Translations under genes and position numbers: made by a program
In this document: one piece after another, positions 36,957-45,937 of the stretch
Position numbering within the stretch: the first letter of the stretch is position 1
How the letters are laid out: every line of letters starts with the position of its first letter
Source: Candidatus Nitrosopelagicus sp.
GTDB taxonomy: Archaea; Thermoproteota; Nitrososphaeria; Nitrososphaerales; Nitrosopumilaceae
Direction: 5' to 3'
DNA length: 64,000 nucleotides
Assembly (NCBI GenBank): GCA_028242535.1
Contig: JAOJYB010000002.1
Span: forward strand, 1 to 64,000
Notes under the pieces: model-generated
Seen by the model: only the letters and a program-made list of their open reading frames with translations
Told to the model about the DNA's origin: nothing
Database searches by the model: none

Positions 36957-38669
36957 ATGGAAAAATTTGGAACATTAGAATTTGTATTGGATCGTTATTC
37001 TGGAACCTGGTGCTGGAAGATTTCTGGAAATCGTGCTGTGAACATGGTCTCAAAATTAATCCCGCGTGGATGGTATGGGGATAAACCTGATGAAGTCATT
37101 GTATCTGACAATGATGAAAATACCAAAAAATTAAAAATGATTAACGATCGTTATTCCTTTGAAGTTTTATCAAACTCCGTTTGGAAACGAAAAATTGCAC
37201 CACTAATAATCAAAAAAATACGAGTGCCAAAAATTGAAAAACTACAACAAGCTACACCTAGCAAACAATTCCGTGGAACTCTACTTGACTTTCAAAGAGA
37301 AGGCCTGGACTTTTTAATCAAATCAAGTGGAAACGCATTGCTTGCAGATGAGATGGGTCTTGGAAAAACTGTCCAAACACTTGCATACATATCAAAAGAG
37401 AAAACTGCATTTCCTGCACTAATTATTGCACCACTTGTTACTCTGACAAACTGGCAAAGAGAGATTGAAAAGTTCCTAAAGAAAAAAGGGAAAAATGGCA
37501 AAATAATTGAAAATGAGGCTCCATCTAGTACAATGATTCGAAATGGAAAACTTGCTGACATTGGAAAATATGATTTTTACATTATTAATTATGAATTACT
37601 TTCTAAACGATTACCTGATTTATTAAAACTTGGAATTCGTTCTGTTGTTTGTGATGAGGTACAACATCTCAGGTCTAAGACCACTCAAAAATATGCGGCA
37701 GTCAAAACATTGGCAGCAGTTGAAAGTATAAAGTATAGAGTTGGTTTATCTGGAACTCCAATTTACAATCGCGGTTCTGAAATATGGCCAATCGTCGATA
37801 TTCTAAAACCTGGCCTACTTGGAAGCTTTAAGGAATTTTGTGAATACTTTTGTTATGTAAATGAAAAAGGAAAAGCAATTGTACTTGAAAACAAACGTGA
37901 TACTCTACGCAATCAATTAACTAAACATGTAATGTTGAGAAGAAAAAAATCTGATGTCCTAAAAGAATTAAAAGATAAAGTTCGTCATTCTGAAATGATT
38001 CATGCTGATGAAAAATTCTACAAGGCAGAATTAAATAAAATCTGGAAAAAACTTGAAGAAGAACAAAAATATGCAGAAACTGCATTTGATAAATCTGCGT
38101 CATATCACCGTGCAATAGAAAGTGAAAGACAGGCAGCAGGTCTTGCAAAACTTGCACATGTTACAAACTTTATAACAAATATCATGGAGATTGAAGAAAG
38201 TGTGGTTGTGTTTTGTCATCATAGGGCAATTCATAATTTACTTCATCACAGTTTGGCTAATTATGACCCTGCATCAATAATTGGAGGACAAACAGATACA
38301 GTTAGACAACGTGAAATTGATAGATTCCAAAAAGGTGAGACAAAACTAATGGTTGCAGGACTGCGAGCAGGAAATGTTGGAATTAATCTTACAACTGCAA
38401 AATATGTTATTTTTGCTGAGCTTGACTGGAGTCCTGCAATTCACCGTCAAGCCGAAGATCGTTTACACAGAATTGGTCAGAAAAATACTGTCTTTGCATA
38501 CTATCTGGTAGGAAAAGGAACTCTTGATGAACATGTTGCAGAGATTCTAGTTGATAAAAGCTATGAGATTGACACTATACTTGACAAGCAAGGTGAATCA
38601 TTTGAAAACAAAGAAAAGGCAAAGATGATTCTTGCCCAAATTCATGATAAGATTGGAACCAAATTATAA
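36957..38669 (+). CDS. SNF2-family DNA-dependent ATPase
   Basis: A 570-aa helicase-superfamily-2 protein of the SNF2/Rad54-like type. Ordered motifs are DEMGLGKTVQT (I), IAPLVTLTNW (Ia), DEVQHLRS (II), LSGTPIYN (III), a conserved FCHHRAIH block, RAGNVGINLT (V) and QAEDRLHRIGQ (VI). A 90-residue N-terminal domain precedes the ATPase core. Such proteins translocate on dsDNA and remodel bound proteins; the precise role is unknown. The Walker B is DEVQ rather than DEAH/DEGH. It is 58 nt downstream of the Lon-N gene. Confidence 0.93.
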   Translation: MEKFGTLEFVLDRYSGTWCWKISGNRAVNMVSKLIPRGWYGDKPDEVIVSDNDENTKKLKMINDRYSFEVLSNSVWKRKIAPLIIKKIRVPKIEKLQQATPSKQFRGTLLDFQREGLDFLIKSSGNALLADEMGLGKTVQTLAYISKEKTAFPALIIAPLVTLTNWQREIEKFLKKKGKNGKIIENEAPSSTMIRNGKLADIGKYDFYIINYELLSKRLPDLLKLGIRSVVCDEVQHLRSKTTQKYAAVKTLAAVESIKYRVGLSGTPIYNRGSEIWPIVDILKPGLLGSFKEFCEYFCYVNEKGKAIVLENKRDTLRNQLTKHVMLRRKKSDVLKELKDKVRHSEMIHADEKFYKAELNKIWKKLEEEQKYAETAFDKSASYHRAIESERQAAGLAKLAHVTNFITNIMEIEESVVVFCHHRAIHNLLHHSLANYDPASIIGGQTDTVRQREIDRFQKGETKLMVAGLRAGNVGINLTTAKYVIFAELDWSPAIHRQAEDRLHRIGQKNTVFAYYLVGKGTLDEHVAEILVDKSYEIDTILDKQGESFENKEKAKMILAQIHDKIGTKL

Positions 38670-38706
38670 CCTCAATATTTTTTAGTTTAAAACTTTTAGA
38701 AGAAAT

Positions 38707-38961
38707 ATGGACTTTATGTTAGAAGAAGAAATGATTGATCTTTTGACATTTTGTTTACAAAATCCTGATTCTGATGAAGTAGAATCCAAAAAATCTCGAT
38801 TTATACAAGTTGGAAAAGAAATCTTTGATAATGGAGGAGTTGACGCAATGGAAAACTTCTTTTTTGCAGTAGAAAATAGAATTGAAGGTGAAATTGAAAA
38901 ATCTCCAAAACCGTTCCGTTCCTTATGGAATGGTATTTCTGATGAATGGAAATATCCATAG
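38707..38961 (+). CDS. Small conserved hypothetical protein
   Basis: An 84-aa acidic helical protein (MDFMLEEEMIDLLTFCLQNPDSDEVESKKSRFIQ start cut here for length) without a membrane segment. It has an aromatic C-terminus (FRSLWNGISDEWKYP). It lies 37 nt after the SNF2 gene. A longer minus-strand ORF covers the same stretch (38682-39041) but is not protein-like and overlaps a well-supported minus-strand zinc protein gene. Confidence 0.6.
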   Translation: MDFMLEEEMIDLLTFCLQNPDSDEVESKKSRFIQVGKEIFDNGGVDAMENFFFAVENRIEGEIEKSPKPFRSLWNGISDEWKYP

Positions 38962-38995
38962 GAAAATTTACTAAAAAAGATTATTTGATGTTCAG

Positions 38996-39139
38996 TTATA
39001 CTTTGCCTATTCTGAACATCGAAATGCCACATGTTGGGCATGTACCTTTTGTTGCTGGTTTACCATTTTTCATAGTGACAGCTTGGGTACTATTCATTTC
39101 TCTTTTGTCTCTGCATTTTACGCAGTAACCTATTACCAT
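38996..39139 (-). CDS. DUF5679-type small zinc protein
   Basis: A 47-aa protein absent from the ORF track. The translation begins MVIGYCVKCRDKREMN and continues with VTMKNGKPATKGTCPTCG, ending MFRIGKV. The YCVKCR and CPTCG pairs make a zinc ribbon, and the whole pattern matches the small archaeal and bacterial DUF5679 family (recalled). It is a confident gene despite its size; function unknown. Confidence 0.85.
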   Translation of the reverse strand: MVIGYCVKCRDKREMNSTQAVTMKNGKPATKGTCPTCGISMFRIGKV

Positions 39140-39260
39140 GTACTTTTAACTGATCTCTCTTATTAGCAAAAACCTGTTAATTTTTTTCAACACTTTTAGT
39201 TATTTTCTCCCCTGATTTTTAGGAATAAATCAAATAGTTTACGTTATATCTAATTCTCTA

Positions 39261-40106
39261 GTGAATTTTCTTATGAAAAAGATTATTTTTGGAATTGCCT
39301 TTTTTGTCTTAATTTTTCCTATTACCAATGTATTTGCTGATGACTTGACACTTAACATTGATAAGACAATTTATGAAAAATCTGATTTCATTTCTGTATG
39401 GGGGTCCACCTCACTTGACTCTGTCTTCATCTCTGTAAAAGATCCTGATGGAAATAATGTCTGGAATGAAAGCCTAAACTCTGATGACGAAAATAAATTC
39501 TCCACTTTGATAATTGCAGGAATTGGTGGATGGGCAAAAAGTGGAAATTATCTGGTAGTGGCTGAATCTGGTAATTATGTGGCCTCTACAAAATTTTTCT
39601 ATGATTCAGGCGCACAAGTAAATCCCCCTTCTGCAGTATCTGATTATTATGTTAGCTCCGAAGATCTGTATCTCACATTTATTATTGCAATAATTGTTGT
39701 TGCAGGAATCTTCATTTATCTTGCAAGACATATCATACTGCGAAAAAAAACAAGTTACGATGATGCTAAATTAGATTCTAAAAAGAATCGTGATTATGAA
39801 AAATATCACTCTGAATGGTCTGAAGAAGAAATTTTTGGTTCACATAAAGCAACTACTGGTGCAAAAGAATTTCGTGAAATGTTTAATGATAATTCCTTAC
39901 CAAACTACTATCTTGTATTGGGATTGACAAATGATTCATCTCAATTAGAAATTAAAAACCAATACAGAAAACTCGCAAAACAATACCATCCTGATAGAAA
40001 CAAGGATTCTTCAGAAGAAAAAATGGCTCAAATTAACAAAGCATATGAAATTCTGTCTGATAAAAAACTTAGAGCAGAATATGACAAGTTTTGCAAATTA
40101 CTGTGA
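39261..40106 (+). CDS. Membrane-spanning J-domain protein with secreted ectodomain
   Basis: A 281-aa protein. A signal peptide (residues about 5-27, ending NVFA) is followed by a beta-rich ectodomain (28-130), a transmembrane segment (about 138-156, FIIAIIVVAGIFIYLA) and a charged linker. The C-terminal J-domain (about 214-281) has the intact HPD motif in KQYHPDRNK. The topology puts the J-domain inside, where it would stimulate a DnaK, and the ectodomain outside. The ectodomain resembles the one in the PEFG-CTERM protein at 41131. The combination looks unusual. Confidence 0.88.
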   Translation: MNFLMKKIIFGIAFFVLIFPITNVFADDLTLNIDKTIYEKSDFISVWGSTSLDSVFISVKDPDGNNVWNESLNSDDENKFSTLIIAGIGGWAKSGNYLVVAESGNYVASTKFFYDSGAQVNPPSAVSDYYVSSEDLYLTFIIAIIVVAGIFIYLARHIILRKKTSYDDAKLDSKKNRDYEKYHSEWSEEEIFGSHKATTGAKEFREMFNDNSLPNYYLVLGLTNDSSQLEIKNQYRKLAKQYHPDRNKDSSEEKMAQINKAYEILSDKKLRAEYDKFCKLL

Positions 40107-40484
40107 CTCTGTAATTACATCTTTTACTGTTAGATAAAGAACAACTTTAGATGTATTTTGCATACTGTTTGTAAGATTTGTTACAAGTGAAATTTTTTGC
40201 CCATCTTTATTATCTCCTTGTAATGTTATATCTAGAAAATCTTTGTTTGGTCCAAGCATCGCCTTTGAGAGATGTTTTGACACACTTGTATCAAGAATTG
40301 TTGCCTGCACCTTCAACTCTTTCAATTCTGCAAAATACACGCCTCCTCTTGTTGTAGGCTCTGTGATTGGGTTTTCTGTCTGAAAAACCTTAATTTCATT
40401 CACTGCAAAGGAATTTTCTCCAATTAACATCTTAAAATTCGAGCTGTTTCTGTGTACTATTTCTTGCAATTCTTTTTCATTCAT
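40098..40484 (-). CDS. Conserved hypothetical protein, possible OB-fold
   Basis: A 128-aa soluble protein with a beta-rich pattern: GGVYFAELKELKVQATILDTS, FLDITLQGDNKDGQKISLVTN and KVVLYLTVKDVIT. This could be an OB-like barrel of a nucleic-acid-binding kind; I do not recognise a family. It overlaps the J-domain gene by 9 bp at the 3' ends and is divergent from the rhodanese gene. Confidence 0.6.
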   Translation of the reverse strand: MNEKELQEIVHRNSSNFKMLIGENSFAVNEIKVFQTENPITEPTTRGGVYFAELKELKVQATILDTSVSKHLSKAMLGPNKDFLDITLQGDNKDGQKISLVTNLTNSMQNTSKVVLYLTVKDVITESQ

Positions 40485-40536
40485 TACATATTTGTAAAAA
40501 ATTAAAAAATATATGTCAATACAATTGTAGTTAGAT

Positions 40537-40830
40537 ATGGCAGAATCTATATCAAAAGACCAACTAAGACAAGAACAAGACCAATTTGTTATAATTGATG
40601 TCCGAGAACCTGATGAGATTGCAAATGGAGCAATTGAAAACTCTCAGAATATGCCTTTAGGACTTGCTATACGAAATGCAAAAAAAGGCCAAATCGATGA
40701 CCTCAAAGATAAGAAAATCTGTGTTTACTGTGCATCCGGTTATCGTGGAAACATTGCAGCTGATGAATTAGTAAAGGCTGGATTTTCTGCAGTAAATCTT
40801 GAAGGCGGTTACATGGCATGGGCTCAATAA
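40537..40830 (+). CDS. Single-domain rhodanese
   Basis: A 97-aa rhodanese-like sulfurtransferase. The typical IIDVREPDEIANG start is followed by the catalytic loop CASGYRG, with Cys in VYCASG. This short form acts as a sulfane-sulfur carrier or transferase. The gene abuts the SWIM-finger ORF at a TAA-TTG junction, so co-translation is likely. Confidence 0.92.
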   Translation: MAESISKDQLRQEQDQFVIIDVREPDEIANGAIENSQNMPLGLAIRNAKKGQIDDLKDKKICVYCASGYRGNIAADELVKAGFSAVNLEGGYMAWAQ

Positions 40831-41073
40831 TTGAGTTCTAATACAATTAGAAAGGCACAAAAACTTGTTGACAATGGAGGAGTTGTAAAAATTGAAGATG
40901 ATCTTTTTCAAGTAAAATCTTCAAGTGATCCTTCTAAATCTTATTTTGTAACTCCTGATTCTTGTGAATGCCCTGGCTTCAAAAACTTCTATAAATTTCA
41001 TCATGGAAAAGGTTTGAAAGCAAATTGCTCTCATTTGGAGGCAATTTGTATATTCCTAAAAGAAAATAAATAA
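40831..41073 (+). CDS. SWIM zinc-finger protein
   Basis: An 80-aa protein with the SWIM pattern CxCx(n)CxH: DSCECPGFKN...KANCSHLEA. The TTG start follows the rhodanese stop without a gap. SWIM domains bind DNA or protein in recombination factors, but a stand-alone 80-aa protein of this kind has no assigned role. The N-terminal half (AQKLVDNGGVVKIEDDLFQVKSS) is a small beta-rich lead-in. Confidence 0.85.
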   Translation: MSSNTIRKAQKLVDNGGVVKIEDDLFQVKSSSDPSKSYFVTPDSCECPGFKNFYKFHHGKGLKANCSHLEAICIFLKENK

Positions 41074-41100
41074 AAAATACTGATTGATTGAATCAGATTG

Positions 41101-41108
41101 TTTATATA
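41101..41108 (+). promoter_or_regulatory. TATA box of the PEFG-CTERM gene
   Basis: TTTATATA ends 22 nt before the GTG at 41131 and is centred about 27 nt from it, deciding this start over the upstream TTG at 41098, which would lie inside the promoter. Confidence 0.7.
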
Positions 41109-41130
41109 CACATATTCGGTACTTCTACCA

Positions 41131-41601
41131 GTGATTAACTCAAAACACACACTGACAATTTTGGCAAGCATAATGCTAGTCGCAGGTATGCCTTTGGCAT
41201 TTGCTGGTGACGGCTTGACAATCGAAGCAGACGCAGTTGAGGGTTCAACAACAATCACCATCACAGGAAGTGCTTCATCAAGTAATACTCCTGTAACAAT
41301 CATGGTAATTGCTCCAAATGGAAACGTTGTTTCTATTGATCAAATCAATCCTGATTCTGATGGCTCATTCACTTCAACAATCGGTGTTGGTGGTCCAATG
41401 TGGAAACAAGATGGCGTTTATTTAATTAGCGCACAACAAGGTTCTAACAATATGAACAAATCAACCGTTGAAGTAGAAGTTGCTGATGGTGCAGTAGTTC
41501 CAGAATTTGGTACAATCGCATCTTTGGTACTTGTTGTTGCAATTTCTTCAATCGTAGTACTATCTGCAAAAGGCAGACTTAGCTTCACACCACGAATCTA
41601 A
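41131..41601 (+). CDS. PEFG-CTERM archaeosortase-target surface protein
   Basis: A 156-aa exported protein. A signal peptide (ending PLAFA) leads to a beta-rich ectodomain (DGLTIEADAVEGSTTITITG...VTIMVIAPNGNVV). The C-terminal sorting signal is PEFG followed by a hydrophobic segment and a basic tail (VPEFGTIASLVLVVAISSIVVLSAKGR). PEFG-CTERM is the thaumarchaeal substrate of an archaeosortase (known for the group). I start at GTG 41131 because of the TATA box. The ectodomain resembles that of the 39261 J-domain protein. Confidence 0.9.
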   Translation: MINSKHTLTILASIMLVAGMPLAFAGDGLTIEADAVEGSTTITITGSASSSNTPVTIMVIAPNGNVVSIDQINPDSDGSFTSTIGVGGPMWKQDGVYLISAQQGSNNMNKSTVEVEVADGAVVPEFGTIASLVLVVAISSIVVLSAKGRLSFTPRI

Positions 41602-41689
41602 CTGTCCACTTTTCTTATTTTCTTATTTTTTTAGTATACCTATAGACTTGTTAAACTTCTTAAGACGTATGTTTCTTCAAACAATATAG

Positions 41690-42349
41690 TTGGATGTCGA
41701 AAAATTTCAAGATGATGTTTACTCAATAACTGAACTCTTGTCTGAGCATTTGCCTCCTGAATTAACTCCTAAATTGAATTTTGTTAGACAAACTCTAATT
41801 GAATTTTACAAAAAAAATCTTGTAAAGATTAATCACTCTATTCTTGAATTAATCTGTGCAGCAGAGCTAATCTCTCATGGATTTTCAGTAGACGTTGAAA
41901 AATCAGTCTCAAATATCTTGGTATGTGATTTATTTGGAAAAAAAGGTGATGAGACATCTATAATTGAGATTGAAACTGGTTTTACTCCTCCTGAACATGC
42001 CTTAGATACCGTAGATTACTATGTGGCAAGAATTGTCAGTAAGATTGCAAGATATAGTAAATACTGCGGAAAGTTCTCCCTTGCAACTCCTGTAGTGAAT
42101 ATTTTGCCTATATCTGATATATTTTTACTTCCACCAAATGTACGAAAACCTGAAGATGTAATGAAACTAAAAAAACTCTGTGACCGATTTTACAAAAACC
42201 CTCAGATTAAATTAGAAGATATCCAAAATGCTCACATTCATTCCATTTATTTGATAAACACCGATAAAGGATTTGCCAAAGAAATGGATCCTGAGACGTA
42301 TCTTCAATTAACAAAACAGTTGATGTCACAAAGTGAAATTGATCTTTAG
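41690..42349 (+). CDS. Conserved hypothetical protein, possible restriction-endonuclease-like fold
   Basis: A 219-aa protein with a TTG start. The centre runs LELICAAELISHGF...ILVCDLFGKKGD..SIIEIETGF, an E/D...E-x-E arrangement like the PD-(D/E)xK core but with Glu instead of Lys at the last position. The C-terminal part is helical (KLKKLCDRFYKNP). It is upstream of aEF-2 on the same strand with a 71-nt gap. No enzymatic claim is made. Confidence 0.6.
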   Translation: MDVEKFQDDVYSITELLSEHLPPELTPKLNFVRQTLIEFYKKNLVKINHSILELICAAELISHGFSVDVEKSVSNILVCDLFGKKGDETSIIEIETGFTPPEHALDTVDYYVARIVSKIARYSKYCGKFSLATPVVNILPISDIFLLPPNVRKPEDVMKLKKLCDRFYKNPQIKLEDIQNAHIHSIYLINTDKGFAKEMDPETYLQLTKQLMSQSEIDL

Positions 42350-42420
42350 TTACGCAAATCTGATCCTTGAAACTCTTAATTTCTCATAAGGTTTAATACC
42401 TGACTATCTAGGATTGCCAT

Positions 42421-44616
42421 ATGACTAAATACAAGTCCACAGCTGAAGTGATGAAAATTATTAGTGACAAAAATAAGATTCGAAACTTTGGTGTCATTGC
42501 ACACGTGGACCACGGAAAAACCACTATGAGTGATAGTCTTTTGGCACACTCTGGAATCATATCTCCATCCACTGCAGGAAGTGCATTGGCAATGGACTCA
42601 ATGAAAGCAGAACAAGAACGAGGAATTACGATTGTTCAGGCTAACGTTACATTACATTATCAAGAAGATGATAATGATTACGTCATTAACATGATTGATA
42701 CTCCTGGTCACGTTGACTTCTCTGGACGTGTAATCAGAAGTCTTAGGGCAATTGATGGTTCTGTCGTAGTATGTGATGCAGTAGAAGGAATCATGACTCA
42801 AACTGAGACTGTAACTAGAATGTCACTTGAAGAACGAGTAAGACCTGTTTTGTATATCAATAAGATTGATCGTTTAATCAAAGAACTGAGATTAACTCCT
42901 GAAAAAATGCAAGAAACACTTGCAAATGTTGTTTCGAATTTTAATGAATTAATTGATACTTATGCTGAAGAAGAATATAAGGAAAAATGGAAAGTATCTA
43001 TTCAAGATGGCAGTGTCACATTTGGTTCTGCAAAAGACAAATGGGCAATTAATATAGATATAATGAAGAAAAAGGGCGTCACATTCAAAGATGTTATTGA
43101 TGCATATTCTGATTCTGGTAAAGTTGAAGATTTGGTAGAAAAAGCACCTCTTGCAGAAGGTGTCCTTGGAATGGTAGTAAAACATCATCCACCACCACAT
43201 GTTGCACAAAAGTATAGAATTCCAAAAATTTGGAAAGGCGATCTGGAATCTGATACAGGTAAAGCACTTCTTGCTTGTGATGATAATGGTCCTACAATAA
43301 TGATGTGTGTAAATATGACAATTGATCCTGCAGCTGGTCCTGTAGCAATTGGAAGATTATTCTCTGGAAAAATCAAAGATGGTCAAACAATTAACATTAT
43401 TGATACAAAACGTGAAGGACGTGTACAATCTGTAAACTTTTTCATGTCAAATGTAAGAGAACAAGTAGGTGAATTGGGAGCCGGAAACATTCCTGCATTA
43501 CTTGGTTTAACTGAAGTTCGTGCAGGCCAAACTCTTTCTACTGTAAAAGGAATCCCAGTTTTTGAAGCATCAAAATATGTTTCAGAACCTGTTGTACAAA
43601 TGGCAATTGAACCAAAACATCCAAAAGATTTACCAAAACTTGTAGAAGTTTTAAGAAAACTCACAATTGAGGATCCAAACCTTGTAATCAAAATTGATGA
43701 AGAAAGTGGTGAAACTATCATGGCAGGAATGGGTGTATTACACCTTGATGTTGCAGTTAACTTGATCAAAGATGCAAAAGTTGAGATTATAACTTCTGAA
43801 CCATTAATCAATTACAGAGAAACAATCAATGGTGGTTGTGAACCTGTTATGGCAAAATCACCAAACCGCCACAATAAAATTTTCATGAAGGTAGAACCAT
43901 TAGAGCCTGAAATTGCTGAGATGTGCAGAAATGGAACACTTAGTGAAATGAAAGATAAAAAAGAAACTGCACAAATATTACGTGATAAAGGCTGGGAACC
44001 AGATGTTGCAAAGAAGGTTATGAGATTCGATTCTCGTGGAAATATCATGATTAACGGAACAAGAGGTGTTCAATTTGTAGATGAATCTGCTGATTCATTG
44101 CTAACTGGATTTGATGAAGTAATGAGTGAGGGTGGTTTAACAAAAGAACAGGTAAGAAACTGTAAATTCACATTCACACACTTTGTTCCTCACGAAGATA
44201 CTGCTCATAGGGGATTGTCACAAATTGGTCCTGCATCAAGACGTGCATGTCTTGCAGCATTTTTATCTGCACAACCTGTATTGTTAGAACCAATGCTTGC
44301 AATTGAGGTACGTGTTCCAACTGATCTAATAGGAAATGTTTCATCTGTTTTACAAGGAAAACGTGGTAAAGTTTTGGATATGCAACAAAAAGGTGCATCA
44401 AGTATTGTAATCGGTGAGGTTCCTGCAGTTGAAACATTTGACATCTCTGAGAAGATGCGTGGTCAAACAGCTGGTAAAGCAATGTGGAATACACACTTCA
44501 AAGAATGGACTCCAGTTCCAAAATCAATTGCTGCAACTCTAACTGAAGATATTAGAAAGAGAAAGGGATTAAGTCCAAATCCTCCAGAACCATCTGAATT
44601 CATCGATAGAGACTAA
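42421..44616 (+). CDS. fusA: Elongation factor 2 (aEF-2)
   Basis: A 731-aa translocase GTPase. G motifs are AHVDHGKTT, DTPGH and NKID. The domain IV loop includes TAHRGLSQIGP with the conserved His that becomes diphthamide in archaeal and eukaryotic EF-2. The C-terminus carries IRKRKGL, typical for archaea. Length and order are normal. The stop overlaps the following small gene in TAATG, so the two are coupled. A TATA-like TTTAATA lies about 28 nt upstream. Confidence 0.97.
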   Translation: MTKYKSTAEVMKIISDKNKIRNFGVIAHVDHGKTTMSDSLLAHSGIISPSTAGSALAMDSMKAEQERGITIVQANVTLHYQEDDNDYVINMIDTPGHVDFSGRVIRSLRAIDGSVVVCDAVEGIMTQTETVTRMSLEERVRPVLYINKIDRLIKELRLTPEKMQETLANVVSNFNELIDTYAEEEYKEKWKVSIQDGSVTFGSAKDKWAINIDIMKKKGVTFKDVIDAYSDSGKVEDLVEKAPLAEGVLGMVVKHHPPPHVAQKYRIPKIWKGDLESDTGKALLACDDNGPTIMMCVNMTIDPAAGPVAIGRLFSGKIKDGQTINIIDTKREGRVQSVNFFMSNVREQVGELGAGNIPALLGLTEVRAGQTLSTVKGIPVFEASKYVSEPVVQMAIEPKHPKDLPKLVEVLRKLTIEDPNLVIKIDEESGETIMAGMGVLHLDVAVNLIKDAKVEIITSEPLINYRETINGGCEPVMAKSPNRHNKIFMKVEPLEPEIAEMCRNGTLSEMKDKKETAQILRDKGWEPDVAKKVMRFDSRGNIMINGTRGVQFVDESADSLLTGFDEVMSEGGLTKEQVRNCKFTFTHFVPHEDTAHRGLSQIGPASRRACLAAFLSAQPVLLEPMLAIEVRVPTDLIGNVSSVLQGKRGKVLDMQQKGASSIVIGEVPAVETFDISEKMRGQTAGKAMWNTHFKEWTPVPKSIAATLTEDIRKRKGLSPNPPEPSEFIDRD

Positions 44617-44813
44617 TGGTGAAAATCGAAACCTTTGATGCAACAACTTTTTGGAATAAATCTTACGCACATCAACGTGGTAAGTTGTTAAAACGTGTAC
44701 AAGTACCAGATGATCAAATTAAAATTTTGGTAAACAAACCATATCTTGAGCTTCCTGCACCGCTTAGATATGAAATAGAAACAAGTGGAATTAAAAAAAA
44801 TGAATTAACATAG
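44616..44813 (+). CDS. Small conserved protein coupled to aEF-2
   Basis: A 65-aa soluble basic protein (MVKIETFDATTFWNKS... ending KKNELT) with no Cys. Its ATG overlaps the fusA stop by one base. The function is unknown; coupling hints at a translation-related role, but that is inference only. Confidence 0.6.
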   Translation: MVKIETFDATTFWNKSYAHQRGKLLKRVQVPDDQIKILVNKPYLELPAPLRYEIETSGIKKNELT

Positions 44814-44855
44814 ACTTAATCAAATAAATAGAAAAACAATAATTGTGTTTTATAC

Positions 44856-45575
44856 ATGAAAACTACTCTTTTTATTATTATTGTATTAATCTCTGGATGC
44901 TTTGCAGGTTTAATACATGGCGGTCTTAATCTTGTACTCGTTGAACCATATCTTGATCAAGCAATTGGTATAGAAAATCAAACATTATTTGCAACCGGTG
45001 AAGAAGAGGATACTACTTCATTTTGGGTTGAATACAACTCATATCGTACATGGCAAAAAGGCGGACAAGTTTTAGCTGGTGCAATACTTGGAACTTCAAT
45101 TGCAGCATTAGTGGGAATTGTATTTCTTTTTGTGAGAAAAAGTCTTCCAGAAGGAAACAATGTCAAAAAAATGTTAATTCTATCAGGGCTAATGTGGTTT
45201 ACAATTTTTGTAATTCCATTTCTAAAGTATCCTGCTAATCCTCCAACTGTAGGTGATGCAGAAACTGTTGTAATGAGAGGAATCTTATTTCTATCGTTTA
45301 TTGCAATTTCTGGATTAGGGGCTATTGCATTTTATCAAGTTTATAAGAAAATACAAAATAAAAAATTTCTTGCGTTTGTAGGATATGCTACATTTATCAG
45401 TGTGGCGTTCTTTTTATTGCCAGGAAATCCGGATGAAATTACCGCACCTATGGAATTAGTTGAAGGATTTAGAGGTGCATCGTTTGTGGCTGTATCTGTT
45501 TATTGGTTAACACTCGCACTAATTCTTGGTGGATTTGTTGAAAAACTTCAAGAGCGACTTAATCTAAAGAGATAA
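44856..45575 (+). CDS. CbtA-like membrane protein (predicted cobalt transporter subunit)
   Basis: A 239-aa protein with five to six membrane segments. The extracellular-loop motifs KYPANPPTVGDAET and FLLPGNPDEITAPMELVEGFRGAS match the CbtA family (KYP-NPP and PxxPDEI patterns), assigned to cobalt uptake because bacterial members occur with CbtB and cobalamin riboswitches. No small CbtB and no cobalamin riboswitch is visible here, so cobalt transport is inferred from family only. It is 42 nt downstream of the 65-aa gene. Confidence 0.8.
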   Translation: MKTTLFIIIVLISGCFAGLIHGGLNLVLVEPYLDQAIGIENQTLFATGEEEDTTSFWVEYNSYRTWQKGGQVLAGAILGTSIAALVGIVFLFVRKSLPEGNNVKKMLILSGLMWFTIFVIPFLKYPANPPTVGDAETVVMRGILFLSFIAISGLGAIAFYQVYKKIQNKKFLAFVGYATFISVAFFLLPGNPDEITAPMELVEGFRGASFVAVSVYWLTLALILGGFVEKLQERLNLKR

Positions 45576-45583
45576 TAATTTGA

Positions 45584-45913
45584 ATGATCGAAACACTGGA
45601 TATCCATAAATTATCTAAAATCATATCAAAAGTGATGAAGGCAATATGGAATGATACTATAATTGCAGAAAGCAGTGATACTGTTGTAGTTGAAGGGAAT
45701 CATTACTTCCCATCCAATTCAATAAAAAATGAATTTTTTAAAAAAACTGATACTAATACGTCATGCCCTTGGAAAGGTATGGCAAGTTATTATTCTGTTA
45801 CCGTAAATGGGAAAACAAATACTGATTGTGCATGGTATTATTCTGTTCCTAGTAAAGAAGCTGAAAAAATCAAAGGAATGATTGCTTTTTGGAATGGCGT
45901 GCAAGTAATCTAA
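45584..45913 (+). CDS. DUF427 family protein
   Basis: A 109-aa protein. The DUF427 signature is clear: IWNDTIIAESSDTVVVEGNHYFP near the start, SCPWKGMASYYSV in the middle, AWYYSVPSKEA and the C-terminal KIKGMIAFWNGV. The family folds as a small beta barrel of unknown function. It starts 8 nt after the CbtA-like gene. Confidence 0.88.
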   Translation: MIETLDIHKLSKIISKVMKAIWNDTIIAESSDTVVVEGNHYFPSNSIKNEFFKKTDTNTSCPWKGMASYYSVTVNGKTNTDCAWYYSVPSKEAEKIKGMIAFWNGVQVI

Positions 45914-45937
45914 ATAGTAGTTTGTAATAGATTACTT

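Noticed and set aside
38682-39041. 119-aa minus-strand ORF
   Set aside because: Overlaps the plus-strand 84-aa gene and the clear DUF5679-type gene in another frame; composition is Ser/Phe-rich as in shadow ORFs.
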